In this document: one piece after another, positions 58,135 to 64,000 of the stretch
How positions within the stretch are numbered: the stretch's first letter is position 1
Layout of the letters: each line of letters begins with the position of its first letter
From: Thermoleophilum album
GTDB taxonomy: Bacteria; Actinomycetota; Thermoleophilia; Solirubrobacterales; Thermoleophilaceae
DNA: 64,000 bases
Direction: 5' to 3'
Assembly: GCF_900108055.1 (NCBI RefSeq)
Contig: NZ_FNWJ01000001.1
Coordinates: 1,054,001 to 1,118,000 of the forward strand
Made by a program: the position numbers and the translations under genes
Notes under the pieces: model-generated
Database searches by the model: none
Seen by the model: only the letters and a program-made list of their open reading frames with translations
Told to the model about the DNA's origin: nothing

Positions 58135-59589
58135 ATGACCGCGGTGCTGCTGATTGCTGCTGTTTTCGCGCTGGTCGCCCTCAATGGTTTCTTCGTGGCC
58201 GCCGAGTTCGCGCTGGTAAGGGCGCGGCAAGGGCGACTCGAGGAGCTCGCCAAGGCCGGCAGCAGCGGTGCCCGCACTGCTCTGCGTCAACTAGAGCTCA
58301 TCGATCAGTACCTCGCGGCCTGCCAGCTCGGTATCACGATGACCTCGATCGGCATTGGGTTCCTCGGCGAGCCGGCGGTCGCGCGCCTGATCGAGCCGCT
58401 TTTTACGGGAGCCCTCGGGCACGCGGTCGCGCTCGGTATCTCGGTGACGCTCGCTTACGTTCTGGTGACAGCGCTGCACATCACGCTTGGCGAGCAGGTT
58501 CCGAAGATCTACGCGATCGTGCATGCGGAGCGCACGGCCGCGTTCCTGGCGCGTCCGCTCGGCTGGTTCAACACGCTGTTCCGTCCAGCTGTCCACGCGC
58601 TGAACGGCGCTTCGAACGCGATCCTGAGACTGCTGCGGGTCGACCCGCGCGCCGAGTTCGAGCAGGGGATCACGGCCGAGGAGCTCAAGTACCTGATCGT
58701 CCGTGGTCTGCGCGCCGCCCAGCTCGACCCCGGTGAGGCAGGGATGCTGTCAGGCGTCTTCCATCTCCACGAGCAGCAAGCGCGTCACGTAATGACGCCA
58801 ATTCCGGCGGTTGTGACGTGCGACGTCTCGGAGACCGCCGGTGTGGCGCTGCGTCGGTGCGTCGATTCGGGACACACGCGCCTGGTGGTCACCGAGCAAG
58901 GGTCGACCGACAAAGTTCGCGGTGTTGTGCACGTCAACTCTTTGGCGCGACGCGTTCTCACCGAGGGACCGGACGCACCGATCGAGGGAGCGATCAAGGA
59001 CGTCTTGATCGTTCCCGAGACGAAGCCCCTCGACGACCTCCTTGCCGACCTTCAGCGTGAGCGCGCGTCGATGGCTGTGGTGATCGACGAGTATGGGCGG
59101 ACGGTGGGCATCGTTACGGTCGAGGACATCCTCGAGGAGATCGTCGGCGAGATCGCCGACGAGACCGATCCGGTGGTTACGGGCGTGCGCCGTTTGCGCA
59201 ACGGCGATTGGTGGGTGCGCGGGCACGTTCCGATCACCGATTTGCGGGACTACGGAATCGATCTGCCGATCGAGCCCGGCGAGTACAACTCGATCGGCGG
59301 CTATGTCTTCGGGCAGCTCGGTCGCTTGCCGAAGCGCGGCGACTTGGTGCGGATCGACGGCTTCTCGCTCCGTGTCGAATCGGTGCGTGAGAACCGCATC
59401 GAGGCGGTACGCATCCGCGACCATCGCGGCGAACCGCCGCCATCGCAGGAGCGCCAAAAGGACGACCGCAACGGCCAAAAAGACGGCCGTGCCGACAGCG
59501 GGCGCGCGGCTTACTCAGAGCCGCCGCCTCCCGGCGAGGGGCGGCCGGTCGAGCGCGCGGCTGCCGATCCCGACGCGCGGACGAGCTGA
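58135..59589 (+). CDS. CNNM/CorC-HlyC family membrane transporter
   Basis: 484 aa from ATG 58135 (GGAGGTG upstream). Residues about 1-190 are a DUF21 (CNNM) transmembrane domain (LNGFFVAAEFALVRARQGRLEEL, LGITMTSIGIGFLGEPAVARL, LGEQVPKIYAI). Residues about 205-330 are paired CBS domains (RHVMTPIPAVVT, SMAVVIDEYGRTVGIVTVEDILEEIVGEI). Residues about 345-425 are the CorC_HlyC domain (DWWVRGHVPITDL, YNSIGGYVFGQLG). The tail is charged and disordered. Relatives transport or sense divalent cations such as Mg2+; the older label 'hemolysin' is misleading. Confidence 0.92.
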   Translation: MTAVLLIAAVFALVALNGFFVAAEFALVRARQGRLEELAKAGSSGARTALRQLELIDQYLAACQLGITMTSIGIGFLGEPAVARLIEPLFTGALGHAVALGISVTLAYVLVTALHITLGEQVPKIYAIVHAERTAAFLARPLGWFNTLFRPAVHALNGASNAILRLLRVDPRAEFEQGITAEELKYLIVRGLRAAQLDPGEAGMLSGVFHLHEQQARHVMTPIPAVVTCDVSETAGVALRRCVDSGHTRLVVTEQGSTDKVRGVVHVNSLARRVLTEGPDAPIEGAIKDVLIVPETKPLDDLLADLQRERASMAVVIDEYGRTVGIVTVEDILEEIVGEIADETDPVVTGVRRLRNGDWWVRGHVPITDLRDYGIDLPIEPGEYNSIGGYVFGQLGRLPKRGDLVRIDGFSLRVESVRENRIEAVRIRDHRGEPPPSQERQKDDRNGQKDGRADSGRAAYSEPPPPGEGRPVERAAADPDARTS

Positions 59590-59664
59590 GTCCCGCGCTG
59601 TGGCGTGCGAGCAGCGTGGCTGCCCGCCCGGGCCGGAGCGAAGCCCCGCCGCTCGCCGGCCGCG

Positions 59665-60432
59665 CTACTCGTACTCGTAAAAGCCCGCCTTGGTCTTGCG
59701 GCCAAGACGGCCCTGGGCGATCAGTTCACGCACGCGCGGAGGGATCTCGACCCCGATCGACTCTCCGATCGCCGCCGACACGTCAAGCCCCACGAAGTCG
59801 AGCAGGGCGAGTGGCCCCATCGGGTGCCCGGCGCCGAGCTTCATGCAGGTGTCGATCGCCTGTGGTTCGAGACCCGTTTCCTCGAGCAGGCGCACAGCGT
59901 CGAACAGGTAGGGGAAGAGCAGGCGGTTGACGACGAACCCCGGTACGTCGGGCACCTCGACCGCGACCTTGCCGAGCTGCTCGCACACACCGTGCAGCAG
60001 GGACCGCGTCTCCTCACTCGCCTCGGCCGGGAAGGCGAGCTCAACGAGCTTCATCTTCTCGACGGGGTTGAAGACGTGAAGCGCGCCGAAGCGCTCGGGT
60101 CGTCCGCTTGCCCTTGCCAACTCCGCGACCGACAGCGAGGACGTCGTGCTCGCGAGCACGGTGTCGGCGGGCAGCGCAGCGTCGAGACGGCCCAACAGCT
60201 CCCGCTTGGTCTCGAGCTCCTCAGCGACTGACTCGACGACGAGCTCGCGATCGGCGAGTGCTGCTAGGTCGTTGGTTACCGGCAGATCGCGCTTCAGCCG
60301 GGCGCGTGCACGCTCGGGGACACGCGCCCAGACCAGCACGTCGATTCCCGCGTCGGCTGCAGCACGCGCGAGACCCGCGCCAATCGTGCCGCTGCCGACG
60401 ATGCCCAGCTTTTCGGTTCGCTCGTTCGCCAA
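59665..60432 (-). CDS. 3-hydroxyacyl-CoA dehydrogenase (second copy)
   Basis: 255 aa from TTG 60432, chosen for its GGAGGAGG ribosome site. NAD-binding KLGIVGSGTIGAGLARAAADAG, then TVLASTTSSLSVAELAR, FGALHVFNPVEKMKLVEL, PGFVVNRLLFPYLFDAV, GAGHPMGPLALLDFVGLD and GRKTKAGFYEYE. It is shorter than the 293-aa copy at 2221, mainly because the N-terminal domain is compact. Oxidises 3-hydroxyacyl-CoA or forms 3-hydroxybutyryl-CoA. It is divergent from the thiolase gene across a 251-bp region carrying an inverted repeat, suggesting joint control of two consecutive beta-oxidation steps. Confidence 0.92.
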   Translation of the reverse strand: MANERTEKLGIVGSGTIGAGLARAAADAGIDVLVWARVPERARARLKRDLPVTNDLAALADRELVVESVAEELETKRELLGRLDAALPADTVLASTTSSLSVAELARASGRPERFGALHVFNPVEKMKLVELAFPAEASEETRSLLHGVCEQLGKVAVEVPDVPGFVVNRLLFPYLFDAVRLLEETGLEPQAIDTCMKLGAGHPMGPLALLDFVGLDVSAAIGESIGVEIPPRVRELIAQGRLGRKTKAGFYEYE

Positions 60433-60547
60433 GCCTCCTCCTGGGTGTCCTGTTTTTCCGCTTCGTGAGGTTGCTGGTATCGGCCTGGCGAGCAGAGCCC
60501 TCGGCTCCCGCTGCCTGCCGATCCGTCTAAACTGGCCTGGGCATTGG

Positions 60548-60565
60548 TTTGGCCAGCCAGCCAAA
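60548..60565. promoter_or_regulatory. Inverted repeat between divergent hbd-like and thiolase genes
   Basis: TTTGGC-N6-GCCAAA, perfect 6-bp arms, placed 6 bp upstream of the putative -35 box of the thiolase promoter. A good candidate operator for a fatty-acid-responsive regulator (TetR or FadR-like). Confidence 0.5.
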
Positions 60566-60571
60566 TGGTTC

Positions 60572-60600
60572 TGAACTGCCGGTCAGGAAAAACGTACCCT
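60572..60600 (+). promoter_or_regulatory. Putative thiolase promoter
   Basis: TGAACT (60572-60577) and TACCCT (60595-60600), 17-bp spacer; start near 60607 gives about a 77-nt leader before ATG 60684. Confidence 0.45.
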
Positions 60601-60683
60601 AGCGTCGGCGTCGGAAGGGCGTCGCAACGGGGGGCGGGAAATACCTGCCGAGGCGCGACTTTCGGGAGGAGGCAGAGGCGACG

Positions 60684-61883
60684 ATGAGGAACGGTGCTGG
60701 GCGCGAAGTCGTAATCGTCGAGGCCGCGCGTACGCCAATTGGGCGCGGGCACCCGGAGAAGGGCTACTACAAGGACGTCCATCCGAACGAGCTGCTCGGC
60801 GCTTGCTACAAGGCGGTTATCGAGCGCGCCGGGATCGAGCCGTCGCTCGTCGAGGACGTCATTTGCGGCTGCGTGCAGCAGTACGGCGAGCAGTCGTTCA
60901 ACATCGGCCGCAACGCCTGGTTGCAGGCCGGGCTACCGATCGAGACGCCGGCGACGACCGTCGATCGTCAGTGCGGCTCGGCGCAACAGGCGGTGAATTT
61001 CGCCGCGGCGTTGATCGCTTCCGGTGTTCACGACGTGGTGATCGGCGCCGGTGTCGAGCACATGGGCCACATCCCGATGGGGGTTGGCTTCAAGTGGGTC
61101 GACGAGGTCGGCACGCCGTGGCCGAAGGAGCTCTTGGAGCGCTACGCGTTGGTGCCCCAGGGCATCTCCGCGGAGATGATCGCCGCCAAGTGGGAGATCC
61201 CGCGCTCCGAGCTCGACGAGCTCGGTCTGCGCTCGCACCGGCTCGCGCACCAAGCGACCGAGGAGGGCCGCTTCGAGCGCGAGATCGTGCCCTTCCAGGT
61301 GAACGGCACCACCTACGTAACCGACCAGGGCATCCGCCCCGACACAAGCCTCGAGAAGCTGGCCGAGCTGAAGCCCGCCTTCCCGCAAGCCGCTCCCTAC
61401 GTCGGCGGCGAGGAGAACCTCAAGGTCACTGCGGGCAACTCGTCCCAGATCTCCGACGGTGCCGCCGCGGTGCTTTTGATGAGCCGCGAGAAGGCGGAGG
61501 CGCTAGGTCTCGAGCCGCGCGCCCGGATCGTCGATCAGACGACCGTGGGCGTCGACCCGGTGATCATGCTCACCGGCCCGATTCCCGCCACCAGGCGGAT
61601 TCTTGAGCGCAACGGGATGACGATCAACGACATCGATCTGATCGAAATCAACGAAGCGTTCGCGTCTGTGGTAGCAGCCTGGCGACGGGAGCTGGAGCCC
61701 GACATGGACCGCGTGAACGTCAACGGCGGCGCGATCGCGCTCGGTCACCCGCTCGGGTCGACCGGCGCTCGCCTAATCACCACGCTTCTGCACGAGCTCG
61801 AACGCCGCGACGCGGAGATCGGCTTCGTGACCATGTGCTGCGGCGGCGGGCTCGGCACCGGCACGCTCATTCAGCGGATCTAA
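60684..61883 (+). CDS. Acetyl-CoA acyltransferase (thiolase)
   Basis: 399 aa from ATG 60684. Nucleophilic Cys in TVDRQCGSAQQAVNFAAALI, catalytic His in NGGAIALGHPLGSTGARL and the second Cys in TMCCGGGLGTG; INEAFASVVAAW is also standard. Cleaves 3-ketoacyl-CoA with CoA in beta-oxidation, or runs in reverse to make acetoacetyl-CoA. Length is normal. The adjacent acyl-CoA dehydrogenase pair and dehydrogenase support a degradative role for fatty acids or larger acyl-CoA substrates. The last 4 bases overlap the convergent GNAT gene. Confidence 0.93.
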   Translation: MRNGAGREVVIVEAARTPIGRGHPEKGYYKDVHPNELLGACYKAVIERAGIEPSLVEDVICGCVQQYGEQSFNIGRNAWLQAGLPIETPATTVDRQCGSAQQAVNFAAALIASGVHDVVIGAGVEHMGHIPMGVGFKWVDEVGTPWPKELLERYALVPQGISAEMIAAKWEIPRSELDELGLRSHRLAHQATEEGRFEREIVPFQVNGTTYVTDQGIRPDTSLEKLAELKPAFPQAAPYVGGEENLKVTAGNSSQISDGAAAVLLMSREKAEALGLEPRARIVDQTTVGVDPVIMLTGPIPATRRILERNGMTINDIDLIEINEAFASVVAAWRRELEPDMDRVNVNGGAIALGHPLGSTGARLITTLLHELERRDAEIGFVTMCCGGGLGTGTLIQRI

Positions 61884-62665
61884 GGAGACGGCGCGGAGCG
61901 GTCGGGGCCCAGCGGCGGCGGGGCGAACGGATGCTCTCGCAGGCGCAGCCGGCACGCCTCGCCGCCAGGTGGCCCCGGAGGCGGCGCTCCTGGCCACGGT
62001 CCGGAATCGCGGCGCCGCACGCAGCGTCGACGCCCACGGTCCGCTCCCGCGTAGCTCAGGAGAACCGTGTGCGGCAGTGCGATCGCGCGGATTTCGGCGG
62101 CCGGCAGCCAGCCGATCTTCTGCACGGCACGCATGCTCGGGCGGTTGTGGGCGAGCACGTAACACAGCCCCCGTGTGAACCCGAGATCGGCGAGCATCGC
62201 GAACGTGCGCAGTGCGCGTGCGGGCGTGATCCCGCGACCGCGGAGATCTCGGCGCGTGTAGCTGTCGTACGCGTAAATGAAGTGCGACGGCAGAACGATG
62301 TGCAAGCCGATCTCGGGGATCCACGCCTCGCCAGGGTGCCACCAGGCAACCGACACGAGCTCGGCGCCCAGCCACGCGCCGATCGCGAGCGAACCAGCGG
62401 CGAGTCGCTCGCGCAACTGTTTCGCTCCGCCGAACGGCCGCAAGGCGGCGTACTGCTCGGCGTGCTCGGTGCCCAGCGGGGCAACGCGCAACCCCTCGAT
62501 TTTTGGCGACGCGCTCGCGCTCGTCGGGCGCAGCGAGCGTTCGAAGATCACCAGACGGCGGAAGCCCAGGCGCTCTACGAGCGTGCCAACAAGGGCTGGC
62601 AACCCACCGAGCTCGTACCGCTCACGCGCGCGGGCCAGCAGCCCGCGCTGTCGTCGCTCGAACAC
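61880..62665 (-). CDS. GNAT-like N-acyltransferase
   Basis: 261 aa from ATG 62665. The central 100 residues resemble a GNAT fold: LAIGAWLGAELVSVAWWHPGEAWIPEIG, then the acetyl-CoA-binding signature SYTRRDLRGRGITPARALRTFAMLADLGF and VLAHNRPSMRAVQKIGWLP. The N-terminal about 45 residues are basic/hydrophobic and the C-terminal about 45 are a Pro/Arg-rich tail. The acyl acceptor is unknown. It is convergent with the thiolase gene (4-base overlap) and divergent from the acyl-CoA dehydrogenase gene. Confidence 0.75.
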   Translation of the reverse strand: MFERRQRGLLARARERYELGGLPALVGTLVERLGFRRLVIFERSLRPTSASASPKIEGLRVAPLGTEHAEQYAALRPFGGAKQLRERLAAGSLAIGAWLGAELVSVAWWHPGEAWIPEIGLHIVLPSHFIYAYDSYTRRDLRGRGITPARALRTFAMLADLGFTRGLCYVLAHNRPSMRAVQKIGWLPAAEIRAIALPHTVLLSYAGADRGRRRCVRRRDSGPWPGAPPPGPPGGEACRLRLREHPFAPPPLGPDRSAPSP

Positions 62666-62759
62666 CAGGTGAGCTTAAGACGAAAGCAGCGTGCGGGCGC
62701 CGGAAGGCGAAAGCCGAGCCGGCCTTACAAATCGAATAAGTGTTAGTTTCGGAGGCGCT

Positions 62760-63896
62760 ATGGACCTCACGCTTTCACCATCCGAGCAGAAGTTCCGGGA
62801 CGAGCTGCGGGCCTGGCTCGAGGCCAACCACCCCGGCCCAGAGCCCGACGATCCTGACGAGGCGTTCGAGTTCCGACGTCAGTGGCAGCGCAAGCTGCAC
62901 GAGGGCGGTTGGGCCGGCGTCTCCTGGCCGCGCGAGTACGGCGGCCGTGGCGCGAGCGTCATCGAGCAGGCGATCTACAGCGAGGAGATGGTCCGGGCCA
63001 AGGCTCCTCAGCCAGCGAACATCCTGGGCTTGCTGATGGGTGGTCCGGTGGTTATCCACCACGGCACCGAGGAGCAGCGCCGACGCTTCCTGGAGCCGAT
63101 CCTCTCGGCCGAGGAGATCTGGTGTCAGGGCTTTTCGGAGCCGGAAGCTGGCTCCGATCTCGCGTCGTTGAAGACGCGCGCGGTCCGTGACGGCGACGAG
63201 TGGGTGGTGACGGGCCAGAAGGTTTGGACGACCTACGCACACAAAGCAAAGTGGTGCATGCTGCTCGCCCGCACCGACCCCGACGCGCCAAAGCACCAGG
63301 GGCTCACCTACTTCATCATGGACATGGAGCAGGACGCGGTGCAGGTGCGTCCGCTGCGCCAGATCACCGGCGAGGCGGAATTCAACGAGCTGTTCATCGA
63401 GGGCGCGCGCATCCCCGACGAGAACGTGATCGGCGGGGTCGGTAACGGCTGGGCCGTGGCGATTACAACGCTCATGCACGAGCGCGCGGGGCTCGGTGCG
63501 GCGGCTGCCGCGGGGGTCCGACTGATGCTCGACGAAGTAGTCGAGCTCGCCCGAGAGCGCGGCCTTGCGGACGACCCGATCGTCCGCGATCGGATCGCTC
63601 AGTTCAAGATCGAAGTCGAGGCCCTTCGCTTCACCAGCTGGCGCGGTCTCACGCAGATCCAAAAGCGCGGGGTGCCGGGGCCCGAAGGCTCACTTCCGAA
63701 GTGGCACTGGTCGGAGATCAGCCAGGCACTCACGGAGTTCGCGATCGAGCTGCGAGGCGAAGAGGGGCCGGTGTGGGACTCGCGCTGGGTCTATCGCTTC
63801 TTGCGCTCGCGCGCGAACTCGATCGAGGGCGGTACGACCGAGATCCTCAAGAACATCGTTGCCGAGCGGGTGCTCGGCCTCCCGAAGCTGAGGTGA
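62760..63896 (+). CDS. Acyl-CoA dehydrogenase
   Basis: 378 aa from ATG 62760 with TCGGAGG upstream. FAD-dependent alpha,beta-desaturation of acyl-CoA. Signatures: WCQGFSEPEAGSDLASLKTRA (substrate and flavin contacts), WVVTGQKVWTTYAHKAKWCM, FNELFIEGARIPDENVIGGVGNGW and the C-terminal ANSIEGGTTEILKNIVAERVLGLP, where the catalytic Glu is expected. A second dehydrogenase gene follows after 4 bp, the arrangement of heterotetrameric FadE pairs in actinobacteria. The upstream region is locally AT-rich (around 62725-62750). Confidence 0.92.
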   Translation: MDLTLSPSEQKFRDELRAWLEANHPGPEPDDPDEAFEFRRQWQRKLHEGGWAGVSWPREYGGRGASVIEQAIYSEEMVRAKAPQPANILGLLMGGPVVIHHGTEEQRRRFLEPILSAEEIWCQGFSEPEAGSDLASLKTRAVRDGDEWVVTGQKVWTTYAHKAKWCMLLARTDPDAPKHQGLTYFIMDMEQDAVQVRPLRQITGEAEFNELFIEGARIPDENVIGGVGNGWAVAITTLMHERAGLGAAAAAGVRLMLDEVVELARERGLADDPIVRDRIAQFKIEVEALRFTSWRGLTQIQKRGVPGPEGSLPKWHWSEISQALTEFAIELRGEEGPVWDSRWVYRFLRSRANSIEGGTTEILKNIVAERVLGLPKLR

Positions 63897-63900
63897 GGAG

Positions 63901-64000
63901 ATGAACTTCGACTTCAACGACGATCAGCAGGCGATCAAGCGGACCGCCCGCGAGCTGCTCGCGGCGCGCTTCACCCCCGATCGCGTGCGCGAGCTGGCGG
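63901..64000 (+). CDS. Second acyl-CoA dehydrogenase subunit, cut by window end
   Basis: ATG 63901, 4 bp after the previous stop, with TGAGGAG as ribosome site. Only 33 residues are visible. They read MNFDFNDDQQAIKRTARELL and onward, a normal acyl-CoA dehydrogenase N-terminal helix. The gene continues beyond the window. Tight coupling with the preceding dehydrogenase suggests an alpha/beta pair. Confidence 0.85.
   Translation, partial: MNFDFNDDQQAIKRTARELLAARFTPDRVRELA

Noticed and set aside
62725-62755. TetR-type operator in the AT-rich patch before the acyl-CoA dehydrogenase
   Set aside because: CGAA and TTCG flank the patch, but the inner arms do not match well enough to call a palindrome.

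Overview
The window is 64 kb of very GC-rich, gene-dense bacterial DNA with short intergenic gaps, frequent GTG and TTG starts, many 4-base overlaps between genes and alanine/arginine-rich proteins. Gene content (CarD, ClpC without ctsR-mcsAB, a mycobacterial-type galE2-acyltransferase pair, an acyl-CoA-reductase/SDR fusion, DUF4383, leaderless genes with TANNNT -10 boxes) points to an actinobacterium. The Bacillus-like order of the housekeeping block and a Spo0H-like SigH suggest a deep branch such as Thermoleophilia or Rubrobacteria. That placement is inference; no rRNA gene is present.

Layout. 1-2.1 kb: end of a sulfate/molybdate-type ABC importer (CysW, CysA) with a convergent Rrf2 regulator. 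2.2-4.9 kb: beta-oxidation genes (hydroxyacyl-CoA dehydrogenase, then a dehydrogenase-C-domain/crotonase fusion) overlapping a Sir2 deacylase. 5-8.5 kb (minus): an unknown protein and a large secreted murein hydrolase. 9-15.4 kb: lipid-flavoured region with two coiled-coil phasin-like proteins, a nucleoside phosphorylase, an NAD-dependent epimerase, an acyltransferase, an SCP2 protein and a fatty acyl-CoA reductase fusion.

15.5-47 kb is the core block: MerR-adenylate cyclase, tilS, hpt, ftsH, folP-folB-folK, yihY, a type II fatty-acid cluster (fabD-fabH-fabG-acpP-fabF-fabI), coaX, a second yidC, dus, greA, lysS, clpC, radA, disA, carD, ispD, a PHP phosphatase, ispF, an amidase, cysS, rlmB, sigH and tRNA-Thr(TGT). 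Excluding the insertions, this follows the Bacillus subtilis tilS-to-sigH order almost gene for gene.

47-64 kb is accessory: an acyltransferase/GpsA-like fusion, an ECF sigma factor with a small membrane protein, a lower-GC glycosyltransferase with a small membrane partner, DUF4383, rhomboid, a cytosolic BtuF-like protein, PCD, FIST, a GAF-GGDEF-HD-GYP protein and a CNNM transporter. It ends with a fatty-acid degradation group (hydroxyacyl-CoA dehydrogenase, thiolase, GNAT protein, two adjacent acyl-CoA dehydrogenases, the last cut by the window end).

Three nucleotide second messengers have synthases here: cAMP (MerR-cyclase), c-di-AMP (DisA) and c-di-GMP (GGDEF). No CRISPR array, prophage, insertion sequence or rRNA operon was seen.
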